A model generated the notes under the pieces. It did no database searches. It was given only the letters and a program-made list of their open reading frames with translations, and had not been told where the DNA came from. From positions 1 to 20,889 of IMG/VR virus record IMGVR_UViG_3300042691_033917: a stretch of 20,889 nt of DNA; one strand, given 5' to 3'. Position 1 is the stretch's first letter. Each line of letters starts with the position of its first letter. Shown here one piece after another: positions 1-6,459 of this stretch. Source of the DNA: a virus. The position numbers were made by a program, and so were the translations under genes.

Positions 1-139
1 AAAAAAATATGGTTTAGATTTTTTTATTTCACACTGGATTGAAATGGGAAGTGGACTGCCATTTCCTCACTTCTTTCAAGTAAATAGAGATGGAATTGCC
101 AAAGGTATAGTCGTGCTCGACCTAGGAGGATTAAAATGA
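1..139 (+). CDS. C-terminal end of an unidentified protein (5' truncated by window edge)
   Basis: The frame beginning at base 2 is open for 45 codons and ends in TGA at 137-139. That stop overlaps the ATG of the next gene (ATGA), the spacing seen between genes throughout this region. The visible tail is aromatic-rich (FFISHW, FPHFF) and ends in VVLDLGGLK. I do not recognise the family. The start lies outside the window, so length and function cannot be judged. The AGGAGG inside its last codons (125-130) serves as the ribosome binding site of the downstream gene, which suggests translational coupling. Confidence 0.6.
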   Translation, partial: KKYGLDFFISHWIEMGSGLPFPHFFQVNRDGIAKGIVVLDLGGLK

Positions 140-684
140 TCACTAGTGAAAAGCAGTATAAAGAAGCAGTTAGGAAAATCGAGATGCTTGGGCTCTCTTT
201 GTCCTCTCCTAAAAAGAAAGATGTTCCTGATATTATTGAAAAAGCAGGAAGATCTCAAATATTAGAGCTGATTGAAAGCATAAAAGAAGAGATAAGAGAA
301 TTTGAAACATATAAACAAAACCTGCAACATGCCATAGAGATGGGATTAATAAATAACAAAGAGCACAACAACAGTCAGAGTAAGCTATCTTATGAGCAAA
401 GACAAGAAATAAAACAGTTGTTGTTAAATAAAACATCTCAAACTAAAATTGCAAAACAGTATAATGTATCACCAAAAACTATAACCAGAATCGCTTGTAA
501 AATGATTAAAACAGGAGAAAAACCAAGAGAAAATATAAAACTAAACTATAATGATGCCAAAACTATAAGGTTAAAACTTAATGAAGGCGCAAAATTAAAA
601 GATATTGCGAAAGAATACAATATTAGCATTGGCGCTGTATGGCTAATCAAATCAAACAGGCTTTACAATAAATTTACAGATTAA
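136..684 (+). CDS. Double helix-turn-helix DNA-binding protein
   Basis: This is a 182-residue basic protein. Residues about 1-75 are helical and charged, possibly a coiled coil. Two HTH-like segments follow. The first, at about 85-128, contains QTKIAKQYNVSPKTITRI; the second, at about 137-178, contains LKDIAKEYNISIGAVWLI. Both have the Hin/resolvase-like 'IAk.yn[vi]s..ti' pattern. The start is set by AGGAGG at 125-130. Paired HTH segments of this type occur in phage regulators and in DNA-binding parts of homing-type proteins, but no nuclease domain is visible. A palindrome and a -10 box lie just downstream (693-722), so it may regulate the genes that follow; that is inference. A second double-HTH protein is encoded at 3915-4772. 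Confidence 0.7.
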   Translation: MITSEKQYKEAVRKIEMLGLSLSSPKKKDVPDIIEKAGRSQILELIESIKEEIREFETYKQNLQHAIEMGLINNKEHNNSQSKLSYEQRQEIKQLLLNKTSQTKIAKQYNVSPKTITRIACKMIKTGEKPRENIKLNYNDAKTIRLKLNEGAKLKDIAKEYNISIGAVWLIKSNRLYNKFTD

Positions 685-692
685 CATGTTTA

Positions 693-722
693 CATGGCCC
701 AATAATAGGCCATGCTTATAAT
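693..722 (+). promoter_or_regulatory. Perfect inverted repeat overlapping the region upstream of a consensus -10 box
   Basis: CATGGCC (693-699) and GGCCATG (708-714) form a 7-bp perfect inverted repeat around an 8-base centre. A consensus TATAAT follows at 717-722. The place where a -35 box would lie is inside the repeat and does not match TTGACA, so the promoter would need an activator, or the repeat is an operator. There is no T-run after the hairpin, which argues against an intrinsic terminator. The downstream gene begins at 749 behind AAGGAG. Confidence 0.45.
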
Positions 723-748
723 GAGAGTAAATTAATAAGGAGAAATAA

Positions 749-904
749 ATGAACAACAATAATGATCTATTAACTTGGCTGGACAACATAGATGACAATT
801 ATCTATTAGATTTATCACCTGTTGATGTAAGAACTACAGTGAATGTTAATGATGATTATGACAGATACAATGATTTAGAAAATGGAGACGTTTATGAGTG
901 GTAA
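749..904 (+). CDS. Small acidic hypothetical protein (51 aa)
   Basis: The ATG at 749 lies behind a strong AAGGAG (738-743) and opens a 51-codon frame ending in TAA at 902-904. The product is acidic and Asn/Asp-rich (NNNNDLLTWL at the N terminus, NVNDDYDRYND near the C terminus). It has no cysteine and no membrane segment. It overlaps the next gene by 11 bases. Small acidic proteins in phage accessory regions often bind host proteins or mimic DNA, but nothing here identifies a target. Confidence 0.6.
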   Translation: MNNNNDLLTWLDNIDDNYLLDLSPVDVRTTVNVNDDYDRYNDLENGDVYEW

Positions 905-1082
905 ACAAATGTTATATGAATTGCTTTATGCATCATCCTTTTCGAAGGTAATGAAAAAATATGGTGTTTCATTTGAAGAATTAAACAAAAAAATTGTAGA
1001 TGAATTAGCAAGGAGAGAAAGAAATGAAAGACAGAAGACAAACTGTAATACCCAAAGAGTTATTACAAAAATACGACAATGA
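894..1082 (+). CDS. Small basic hypothetical protein (62 aa)
   Basis: ATG at 894 is preferred over the in-frame ATG at 882 because GGAG (885-888) is correctly spaced for 894. The product begins MSGKQMLYELLY and is helical. It contains FSKVMKKYGVSFEELNKKIV, a possible short HTH-like helix pair, and has a basic C terminus. It overlaps the preceding gene by 11 bases and the following one by 59, so its last part or the next start could be wrong. Confidence 0.5.
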   Translation: MSGKQMLYELLYASSFSKVMKKYGVSFEELNKKIVDELARRERNERQKTNCNTQRVITKIRQ

Positions 1083-1212
1083 GTTTCACCAAGCTATTAA
1101 TGACAAGAGAGCAAAATTAAAGCTCATTGTTAATAAAGAACTTAAACTACGTTCTATGTCATGTCAAAAGGGTGAAATTATTTCTGGCAAGTTTAATGAA
1201 TATTGGATCTAA
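1024..1212 (+). CDS. Small basic hypothetical protein (62 aa)
   Basis: ATG at 1024 follows AAGGAGAG at good spacing. The 62-residue product starts MKDRRQTVIPKELLQ and is Lys/Arg-rich, with a single Cys in its C-terminal third. It is not recognised. It overlaps the previous frame by 59 bases, more than the few bases usual here. Both frames have ribosome binding sites, so both may be translated. Confidence 0.5.
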   Translation: MKDRRQTVIPKELLQKYDNEFHQAINDKRAKLKLIVNKELKLRSMSCQKGEIISGKFNEYWI

Positions 1213-1216
1213 TATC

Positions 1217-1279
1217 ATGAACACATTTTGTAGATGGTTGTTAAGATTAATTGATTGGTTGCAGGAGAAAGTATCATGA
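1217..1279 (+). CDS. Possible 20-residue amphipathic peptide
   Basis: A 20-codon frame starts at ATG 1217, five bases after the previous stop, and ends in TGA overlapping the next ATG. The peptide has alternating hydrophobic and charged residues (CRWLLRLIDWLQ) that would form an amphipathic helix. No Shine-Dalgarno site precedes it. It may only be a coupling leader that carries ribosomes to the gene at 1276. Confidence 0.3.
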   Translation: MNTFCRWLLRLIDWLQEKVS

Positions 1280-1422
1280 AAACATTAAATAAAGCCATAC
1301 ACATACTTATAGTGATGTGTATTATTAGCACAACAACATTTGCACATGCTGCATCAGGTTGCACAACATACATGGTGTGTGATGATAAAGGCTATTGTTA
1401 TCCAACCACTGTTTGTTATTGA
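1276..1422 (+). CDS. Secreted cysteine-repeat peptide (48 aa)
   Basis: This gene is short. AGGAG at 1263-1267 positions ATG 1276; the frame ends in TGA at 1420-1422. Residues 1-26 form a Sec signal peptide: Lys near the N terminus, a hydrophobic core HILIVMCIISTTTF, and an AHA-type signal peptidase I site. The mature peptide of about 22 residues has four Cys at 29, 35, 41 and 47, exactly six apart (C-x5-C-x5-C-x5-C). In the periplasm these could form two disulfides. The family is unknown. A toxin-like, superinfection-exclusion or envelope-binding role is possible but only inferred from export and Cys pattern. Confidence 0.6.
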   Translation: MKTLNKAIHILIVMCIISTTTFAHAASGCTTYMVCDDKGYCYPTTVCY

Positions 1423-1439
1423 TTAACAGGAGACTGATT

Positions 1440-1772
1440 ATGATTAAATTACTATTAATATCTTTGTTTCTCGCTTTGCAACAAAGAAAGCATATCATAC
1501 AATTGACTCTAGGTGTGTTGTTGTTTATTGTGTTGTTTCCTGTTAATAGTGCTGTATTAGGCTCTATACAGATGTTTGATTCAGTTGCCCCCGTTAACAA
1601 CATTCAAGTGTCTACAGTTTTTGAAAGGCTAGATACTTGTATAAGCTCTACAGTTGAGGCTAGAGAGGCTTTCTTGTTTAGTAATAGGATACCACCAGAC
1701 TCACTGTTTGTTGGCTCTTGTGTGGACATAGACACATTACAGAGCCTTTATAACACTGCTGTAAGGAAATAA
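1440..1772 (+). CDS. Membrane-anchored hypothetical protein (110 aa)
   Basis: The start is ATG 1440 behind AGGAG (1428-1432); an upstream in-frame TTG at 1395 would run into the preceding peptide gene. Two hydrophobic stretches, residues 2-13 and 22-39, are separated by QQRKH. They suggest a signal anchor or helical hairpin. The remaining roughly 70 residues would be soluble, with two Cys (67 and 94) that could pair outside the cytoplasm. The family is not recognised. It follows the exported Cys-repeat peptide directly, so the two may act together at the envelope. Confidence 0.55.
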   Translation: MIKLLLISLFLALQQRKHIIQLTLGVLLFIVLFPVNSAVLGSIQMFDSVAPVNNIQVSTVFERLDTCISSTVEAREAFLFSNRIPPDSLFVGSCVDIDTLQSLYNTAVRK

Positions 1773-1776
1773 TATC

Positions 1777-1935
1777 ATGATCGATATAACCTTACCCCAT
1801 AAAGAGGAATACGCAAAGAAAGGTATAATTTTAACTGTTGTCCCTAAAACACCGAAAAGTTATTGTGTCGTTAAACTGAGAGGTATTAAAACATGGACCA
1901 CATACATACATGATTCAGGCTATTTTACTTCTTAA
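1777..1935 (+). CDS. Small hypothetical protein (52 aa)
   Basis: ATG 1777 opens a 52-codon frame ending in TAA at 1933-1935. AAGGAAA upstream is a moderate ribosome binding site. The product (start MIDITLPHKEEYAKKG) looks beta-rich, with GIILTVVP and YCVVKLRG strands, and resembles a small single-domain protein. It is not recognised. The base context AATATCATGA before its start also occurs at 1211-1220. Confidence 0.45.
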   Translation: MIDITLPHKEEYAKKGIILTVVPKTPKSYCVVKLRGIKTWTTYIHDSGYFTS

Positions 1936-1984
1936 GCATTAATAATTATGCAACAAGATAGAGATGTACTAAAGGAGTTGAGAG

Positions 1985-2200
1985 ATGAGTAAAGATGATA
2001 ATTGGGGTGTTAGTGAAGAAGATAAGCTTGAGAAAGTTAGAAAACAAGCCATTGAATCTGTGTCTAGATTGTATCCATGTTTATTAGAGGAAATATGGGA
2101 TTGGTCTAAAGGTATCTTAGGCTTTGCATTTGCTATTGGTGTTGTTGGCACTATTGGTGTATTAGTGTTAGCTTTGGCTAAATATATGGGAGTTTTGTGA
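1985..2200 (+). CDS. Tail-anchored membrane protein (71 aa)
   Basis: GGAG at 1974-1977 positions ATG 1985. Residues 1-42 are charged and helical. Residues 44-66 (GILGFAFAIGVVGTIG onward) form one transmembrane helix close to the C terminus. The topology is cytoplasmic N terminus with a C-terminal anchor. The family is unknown. Its TGA overlaps the next ATG (TGATG), implying coupled translation. Confidence 0.6.
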   Translation: MSKDDNWGVSEEDKLEKVRKQAIESVSRLYPCLLEEIWDWSKGILGFAFAIGVVGTIGVLVLALAKYMGVL

Positions 2201-2376
2201 TGAATAAAAGTAATATTAACAAAGCAATAGAAGATCTTATTAAATTTTATACACCATGCTATAAATCGAATAAAGAATCTGTTAATAAAAGAAATATCTA
2301 TAAAGGCATAATCATAGGCATGCATTTATTGAAAGAAAAACTAAAGGGGGCTTTTGATGATGAACAAAGACAATGA
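2200..2376 (+). CDS. Small basic hypothetical protein (58 aa)
   Basis: ATG 2200 overlaps the previous stop (TGATG). The 58-codon frame ends in TGA at 2374-2376. The product is Lys/Asn-rich and helical (MNKSNINKAIEDLIKFY), with a short hydrophobic stretch GIIIGMHLL. Its last codons contain the ribosome binding site of the next gene. It is not recognised. Confidence 0.5.
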   Translation: MNKSNINKAIEDLIKFYTPCYKSNKESVNKRNIYKGIIIGMHLLKEKLKGAFDDEQRQ

Positions 2377-2677
2377 TTATCCTTTGGTGTTTAAAGGTGT
2401 ATTGGTAGAAATAGATCAGTTCGGCGACTATTACATTGATGGTCAGGTGACAGCAACTAAAGATGTAATGGGTGATTGTCCATTGTTTAAGGGCACATGG
2501 TTTAATTTTGAAATTACTAATTATGACGAACTATCTCAGTTTACCAATAGTGATTTAGACAGAGAATTTAAAGCTAAGGCTATTGCCTCATTGATTGAAA
2601 TACATAACGATTGGTTAGAGCTTAGAAAACCACCTGAGCCAGTTAATCAGCAATCTTTTAGATATTGCTTTGAATAA
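2357..2677 (+). CDS. Hypothetical protein (106 aa)
   Basis: Two adjacent ATGs (2357 and 2360) follow AAAGGGGG at 2343-2350; 2357 is taken as start. The in-frame TTG at 2354 is less likely. The protein opens with a beta-rich part (YPLVFKGVLVEIDQFGDYYI) and continues into helices (FKAKAIASLIEIHNDWL). It is not recognised and carries no obvious catalytic motif. It overlaps the preceding gene by 20 bases. Confidence 0.6.
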   Translation: MMNKDNDYPLVFKGVLVEIDQFGDYYIDGQVTATKDVMGDCPLFKGTWFNFEITNYDELSQFTNSDLDREFKAKAIASLIEIHNDWLELRKPPEPVNQQSFRYCFE

Positions 2678-2688
2678 GGAGGTTGATT

Positions 2689-2892
2689 ATGATTAGTTAT
2701 TTTAATGTCTACAAGAACGAGCGCCCCTCCCCCTACACCAGTGATATTTATGAAATTTGTTTTCAAATAACTGATGGTGATTTTCAACGTATGAATGTTT
2801 CATTGTCGGGGCTGTTAGCTATAATTGAACAACTTGAAAGCACTTTGTTTGATTTAAATAAATTTTATGATAAGGAAAAGAATAATGCTTAA
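2689..2892 (+). CDS. Small hypothetical protein (67 aa)
   Basis: A strong AAGGAGG (2677-2683) sets ATG 2689 as start, not the in-frame TTG at 2683. The 67-residue product starts MISYFNVYKNERPSP. It has a beta-like first half and a helical second half (GLLAIIEQLESTLFDLNKFY). It is not recognised. Its end overlaps the next start. Confidence 0.6.
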   Translation: MISYFNVYKNERPSPYTSDIYEICFQITDGDFQRMNVSLSGLLAIIEQLESTLFDLNKFYDKEKNNA

Positions 2893-3154
2893 CAATTTAC
2901 CTGTATTCTTTGTGTCATTGGCAACTGGCAATATGCATTGGGAATATAATTTCTTGAAAAACTATTTCCCTGTTATTGAAAGGAATCACAATAATAATTG
3001 CATATTGCAGTTTGATGCCAAACAAGATAACAAACCTTTTGAATTGTTATTATTAATTCTTAAGTCATTTAAGAATTCTAAATGCATTATTGAGCATAAA
3101 GGAAAGGTTAAGGTTTTAAACTATATACAAGATAAATATGTGGAGCTGAAATGA
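2885..3154 (+). CDS. Hypothetical protein (89 aa)
   Basis: ATG 2885 is chosen because AAGGAAAAG lies at good spacing before it. The in-frame ATG at 2867 would lie deeper inside the previous gene and lacks a site. The product begins MLNNLPVFFVSLATG and has alternating hydrophobic strands and helices (FELLLLILKSFKNSKCIIEH), consistent with a small alpha/beta fold. It is not recognised. The stop overlaps the next ATG (ATGA). Confidence 0.55.
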   Translation: MLNNLPVFFVSLATGNMHWEYNFLKNYFPVIERNHNNNCILQFDAKQDNKPFELLLLILKSFKNSKCIIEHKGKVKVLNYIQDKYVELK

Positions 3155-3459
3155 TCAATAATTTTGTACCGCTTAACCCATTAGAATATTCTGAGCCTTT
3201 ACACGATATTGTGTTATTACTCAATGCATTTGTAGAAGAAGGACTTAAACTGAGGGATGAATATATGATATATTTGCATACACATAATCAGACACCTGAG
3301 CTAAAGAAGCATAAAGACAAGGTACAAATGTTGTTTGATGCATTAGTAGCTCAGCCTATGCTTAAATTAACCCCTAATCTTAAAGATTATGTTTATCAGG
3401 TGTATGATTATGTGCAAGGGTTAATGAGAGATATTGATTTGATTGAGGAATTTAGATAA
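3151..3459 (+). CDS. Helical hypothetical protein (102 aa)
   Basis: The start overlaps the previous stop (ATGA), and its TAA overlaps the next ATG (TAATG). The protein is predicted almost all-helical, with heptad-like hydrophobic spacing (HDIVLLLNAFVEEGLKLRDE; LKDYVYQVYDYVQGLMRD). It has no cysteine. It is not recognised; a small helical-bundle or binding protein is all that can be said. Confidence 0.6.
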   Translation: MINNFVPLNPLEYSEPLHDIVLLLNAFVEEGLKLRDEYMIYLHTHNQTPELKKHKDKVQMLFDALVAQPMLKLTPNLKDYVYQVYDYVQGLMRDIDLIEEFR

Positions 3460-3683
3460 TGTACAAATACTATGACACAGAAGATGAAGCAATTGGTAAT
3501 GCCTTAAAGGATTATGGATGGCAAAATGATTTTGTTGGTAAAAATTGTGAGGATTTTGGCAACGAATATTGCGCAGGGTGGGATGGGGAATCAAGAAGAT
3601 GTGAATGCGGTAACAGAAGGGTTTATTGGTGCCCAGAACAAAATGATGAAGGTAAATGGTTTGCTTTTGCGGAGGCTTGGTGA
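3459..3683 (+). CDS. Cysteine-containing, putative zinc-binding small protein (74 aa)
   Basis: The start is coupled to the previous stop (TAATG). The product has Cys at 30, 38, 48, 50 and 58, the last three in the arrangement RRCECGNRRVYWCPE. This resembles a small treble-clef or zinc-ribbon half-site. It ends in an aromatic-rich tail (KWFAFAEAW). It is not recognised; zinc binding is inferred from the Cys pattern only. Confidence 0.55.
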   Translation: MYKYYDTEDEAIGNALKDYGWQNDFVGKNCEDFGNEYCAGWDGESRRCECGNRRVYWCPEQNDEGKWFAFAEAW

Positions 3684-3928
3684 TGGACAATGAAATATAT
3701 GTGTTAAAAGGGAATGACTGCCCTCATGGATCAGAACCTTGGATTATCACAGTTTCACTAGATTTGCAATTTTGTTTAGATAAAGCGCATGAGTTTTTAG
3801 CAGGAGAATATAAAGAATATAACAACATATATGCTACAGCTTGGGTTGATGTCTATGTTGATGGAAAGTATGTTAGAACAATTAATATACTCAACACAGA
3901 GGGGATTATTGATAATGACAAACAATAA
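3683..3928 (+). CDS. Hypothetical protein (81 aa)
   Basis: ATG 3683 overlaps the preceding TGA and follows GGAGG at 3671-3675. The earlier in-frame ATG at 3656 lies inside the previous gene. The product begins MDNEIYVLKGNDCPHGSEPW and continues as beta strands (TAWVDVYVDGKYVRTINI). It looks like a small beta-sandwich or antiparallel sheet protein. It is not recognised. It overlaps the next gene by 14 bases. Confidence 0.55.
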   Translation: MDNEIYVLKGNDCPHGSEPWIITVSLDLQFCLDKAHEFLAGEYKEYNNIYATAWVDVYVDGKYVRTINILNTEGIIDNDKQ

Positions 3929-4772
3929 GTTCTATTATAGCGCTGTGGGTGAATGTAGGACGCTTGAAAGCTGGGATAAGGAGTCAGTAAGGGTATACAA
4001 AGAAATAGGCTGTGAACGCCCTGTAGACTGGTGGAATCGGTGGGTAAAGATAATGGAGATAAGCACTGTACCACCAGAGAAGAGAGTATCTAAACTATTC
4101 TTAACTAATGTAGGGGATAATTACAGAGGTAGAGGATTGTCTCAAATTATAAAAAATTCTAAAATTAGACAACAACGAAGCAAGACAGAAGCAAAAGAAC
4201 TTATTTTAGATAAGAGAACAGAAAAGCAAATTGATAACATAATGGGATGTTCTTTGGTTGTTGATAGTGATCAAAAAGATTTAACTAAATGGGTTTATCA
4301 AGGCAAAATAGAATTAAGAGAAGATTTCTCTAAACTGAACGCTAAGCCATTGATAAAAGAAATTAAGTTATTAAACAAGCAACTAAGAAAAAATATAAGA
4401 ACAATTAAATTAAAAAAAGATCCATCTAAGCAGCGTTTCAGGCTAACTAAAGAGCAACTTAACATTCTTAAAAATAAAATTAAAAGCGGGATTATTGGCC
4501 ATAGATCAGGAACTGCGCATAAAAACTCTAAACTCTCTGATAAGCAAATAAATGAAATGTTTAAATTAATAGGGGAGAAAGTTCCTTATAGGGCAATAGC
4601 AGCTAAATTAGGGATTAGTAAAGGCGCTATTGATTTTCATGTCAAAAAACATAAAACTCAAAATAACCAACAAGCACCATACATGAGCTATCGAGATTTA
4701 GCGAAGCAATTTGGTGTTGTTCCAAGCACAATATTTACCGCTGTTAAAAAGATTAAAGAGGGGATACTATGA
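3915..4772 (+). CDS. Basic DNA-binding protein with two C-terminal HTH segments
   Basis: The start is ATG 3915 behind GAGGGG (3899-3904); the long in-frame extension to 3831 would run through the previous gene. The protein has 285 residues and is strongly basic. An N-terminal domain (about 1-75) has several Trp (WDKE, VDWWNRWVK). A Lys/Arg-rich linker follows. Two HTH segments lie at the C terminus: one with PYRAIAAKLGISKGAIDFHV, one with YRDLAKQFGVVPSTIFTAV. The HTH pair resembles that of the protein at 136-684. It may be a regulator or a site-specific DNA-binding protein; no nuclease motif is visible. Confidence 0.65.
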   Translation: MTNNKFYYSAVGECRTLESWDKESVRVYKEIGCERPVDWWNRWVKIMEISTVPPEKRVSKLFLTNVGDNYRGRGLSQIIKNSKIRQQRSKTEAKELILDKRTEKQIDNIMGCSLVVDSDQKDLTKWVYQGKIELREDFSKLNAKPLIKEIKLLNKQLRKNIRTIKLKKDPSKQRFRLTKEQLNILKNKIKSGIIGHRSGTAHKNSKLSDKQINEMFKLIGEKVPYRAIAAKLGISKGAIDFHVKKHKTQNNQQAPYMSYRDLAKQFGVVPSTIFTAVKKIKEGIL

Positions 4773-5266
4773 TCAATCAAGATTACATTAAAACTTTAGA
4801 TTGTGGCATAAGAGGGATTAGGTGGGAAGAGGGTTATACAAATTACCCACTCATATTTGATATGATTTTAAACACTTTTCCAGATGATATAGATAATTTC
4901 TATTTTGATGTAAAGGTTCACATGTTAATGCCCAAACAATTCCCCTGCATCCCCAATTGGCACAGAGATTTTGTCCCCAGACCAAACGGGAAGCCGGATT
5001 TATCCTTGATTAAGCCAGAATACCCTTTGTATCTGTGGTTATCTAATCCGCCGTTAACGCAATTTGAAGATGGCAGAGAAGTACAACCACAAACATGGAT
5101 TAAATTTACTCAAGAAGACCTACATAGAGGTGTTGAAAGTACAGAGCATATTTGGAGGTTGTTTATAAGAGCAAGTCATGAAGAAATTATGCCAGAGCAC
5201 AACAAACAATTAGGAAAAGTAAGACATTCTCAGGTTTATTTAGATTCGGTTAATTTTACTTGGTAA
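4769..5266 (+). CDS. Putative 2OG-Fe(II) oxygenase-like protein (165 aa)
   Basis: The start overlaps the previous stop (ATGA). The protein is beta-rich and has the residue order of a double-stranded beta-helix dioxygenase: H65-R66-D67 in PNWHRDFVPRP (HxD), a distal His in EDLHRG (H119), and an Arg 11 residues later in HIWRLFIRAS (R130). The spacing from H to R of about 11 fits 2-oxoglutarate/Fe(II) enzymes. If correct it would hydroxylate or demethylate a protein, nucleic acid or small molecule; the substrate is unknown. No homologue could be checked, so this rests on motif spacing alone. A non-enzymatic cupin-like fold is the main alternative. Confidence 0.45.
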   Translation: MINQDYIKTLDCGIRGIRWEEGYTNYPLIFDMILNTFPDDIDNFYFDVKVHMLMPKQFPCIPNWHRDFVPRPNGKPDLSLIKPEYPLYLWLSNPPLTQFEDGREVQPQTWIKFTQEDLHRGVESTEHIWRLFIRASHEEIMPEHNKQLGKVRHSQVYLDSVNFTW

Positions 5267-5275
5267 GGAAATATT

Positions 5276-5470
5276 ATGATTTTATTCATATTTATATTGT
5301 TAATAGGGTTCAGTATAGGATGGATGTTGGCTATATGGCTATTAACCAAGGATTTAGAAGCATTAGAACAAGATTATCAGGAATCACTCAAAACAATCAA
5401 GAAGCAAGAAGATTTAATAGAAACATTGTTTAGCGAGATTGATTGGTTCTTTCACAAGTCAAGGCAATAG
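5276..5470 (+). CDS. Membrane-anchored coiled-coil protein (64 aa)
   Basis: AAGGAAAT precedes ATG 5276. Residues 2-23 (LFIFILLIGFSIGWMLAIWL) form a single transmembrane helix. Residues about 25-55 are a charged heptad-like helix (LEALEQDYQESLKTIKKQED). The layout is that of an inner-membrane spanin or a small holin-like accessory protein, but lysozyme lies 15 kb away, so a spanin role is not supported by position. Confidence 0.55.
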   Translation: MILFIFILLIGFSIGWMLAIWLLTKDLEALEQDYQESLKTIKKQEDLIETLFSEIDWFFHKSRQ

Positions 5471-5522
5471 TTAACCGCTGTAGCAGGTCAAACTGATATT
5501 ACATGCTTTAGGGGGTAGGATT

Positions 5523-5768
5523 ATGTTTACTAAGCTTAGAATTAAATTTTGTGAGAGAAAAATAAAGCAGCTAGAAGAGCTTATATGCAAAACTCAAGAG
5601 CAGATTGAGTTTCTTAATTCCAAGATGAAATATTATGATGATTATTTTTCAGAGGAGAAAGGTTTTATAAGATATTGTTTAGACCAATATGCATTTGATT
5701 TGTTTAATGAGAAACAAAAGTTAAGATATTTAACTAAAAATCTAGACACCAAACACACTGAAAAGTAA
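5523..5768 (+). CDS. Coiled-coil hypothetical protein (81 aa)
   Basis: GGGGGTAGG before ATG 5523 is a good ribosome binding site. The product begins MFTKLRIKFCERKIKQLEEL and is predicted to be one or two long helices with heptad pattern (IKQLEELICKTQEQIEFLNS). It is not recognised. Its last 27 bases overlap the 3' end of the minus-strand gene that ends at 5742, so the two operons converge with no intervening terminator. Confidence 0.6.
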   Translation: MFTKLRIKFCERKIKQLEELICKTQEQIEFLNSKMKYYDDYFSEEKGFIRYCLDQYAFDLFNEKQKLRYLTKNLDTKHTEK

Positions 5769-5975
5769 CTTTGTCACGATTTCTATGTCTTTAGGGCTTT
5801 TCCTGCATTTAACAGTGAAATCAATTTGATTAGGTTTACTATGCTTACAAGAGACAGCCATATCAATACCCATGCTTCTTAGTTCATTGATAAATTTCGT
5901 GATGTCTGGAGTCACGCCCCAAGACTTAATACCAGAGGTGTTATACTTGGGTAATGGAATTGGTAAGTTAGTCAT
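5742..5975 (-). CDS. Hypothetical protein, last gene of the minus-strand operon (77 aa)
   Basis: Read on the minus strand, ATG at 5975 follows AAAGGTG. The 77-residue product starts MTNLPIPLPKYNTSGIKSWG. It contains PDITKFINELRSMGIDMAVSC and a Lys-rich C-terminal half, a likely small alpha/beta protein. It is not recognised. About 34 bases separate it from the gene upstream in the operon. Its 3' end overlaps the convergent gene at 5523-5768. Confidence 0.55.
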   Translation of the reverse strand: MTNLPIPLPKYNTSGIKSWGVTPDITKFINELRSMGIDMAVSCKHSKPNQIDFTVKCRKSPKDIEIVTKLLFSVFGV

Positions 5976-6009
5976 AATATCACCTTTTGTTCATCATTGT
6001 TTACAGTAA

Positions 6010-6243
6010 TCATTTCACATTATACCTCAATTGTATTAATAATTTTCCATGTTTAATATCACATGATACCCTTGCTGCTGTCTTCATGTCTTGAGATTCA
6101 TACAATAGATTAGCCACAACACTAAGAGAATGTATCATCTCTTGCCCATTATCCATTTTAGAGAGCAATAGCATGGTTTCTGCGATGTCTTCAATATCAC
6201 TTTTTATGTAATCCTTGGGTGTTAGTTCTTTCTTTTTAGGCAT
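6010..6243 (-). CDS. Helical hypothetical protein (77 aa)
   Basis: The ATG at 6243 is preferred; the longer frame to 6276 begins with TTG inside the upstream gene. The product starts MPKKKELTPKDYIKSDIED and is mainly helical (IAETMLLLSKMDNGQEMIHSL), ending in a short beta-like stretch. It overlaps the upstream gene's end by eight bases. It is not recognised. Confidence 0.5.
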   Translation of the reverse strand: MPKKKELTPKDYIKSDIEDIAETMLLLSKMDNGQEMIHSLSVVANLLYESQDMKTAARVSCDIKHGKLLIQLRYNVK

Positions 6244-6457
6244 TATCTTTACACTCACACTGATACCATTCTTCAAGACAATCTGGGCAAATATATTGAG
6301 CTGTTTTAGGTATTTTTATTTCCTCATAATTATCAATCATGGCTTGGATTTTATCTAGCAACGGTTCATACATACTCCTAGGCCAATTTGCGTGATAAAA
6401 ATCAGACTCAACACATTGAGCAATTAATTCCAATTCTTCTTTAGTGAAATCATTCAT
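6236..6457 (-). CDS. Small protein with a CX2C-X6-CXC zinc-binding tail (73 aa)
   Basis: Read on the minus strand, the start at 6457 follows AAGAAGA. Residues 1-45 are acidic and helical (FTKEELELIAQCVESDF). The C terminus has Cys at 57, 60, 67 and 69 (YICPDCLEEWYQCECKD), a compact zinc-ribbon-like arrangement. Zinc binding is inferred. The function is unknown. It sits two bases from the upstream stop, in an operon with dCTP deaminase. Confidence 0.55.
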   Translation of the reverse strand: MNDFTKEELELIAQCVESDFYHANWPRSMYEPLLDKIQAMIDNYEEIKIPKTAQYICPDCLEEWYQCECKDNA

Positions 6458-6459
6458 AA

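Noticed and set aside
1395-1439. Upstream TTG start for the 110-residue membrane protein
   Set aside because: It overlaps the exported Cys-repeat peptide gene and lacks a ribosome site; ATG 1440 has AGGAG at good spacing.
1948-1992. 14-codon frame before the tail-anchored protein gene
   Set aside because: It has no ribosome binding site, and most of it is the leader and Shine-Dalgarno region of the gene at 1985.
3831-3914. 28-codon N-terminal extension of the second double-HTH protein
   Set aside because: It runs in another frame through the preceding gene and has a low-complexity Met/Leu sequence; GAGGGG precedes ATG 3915.
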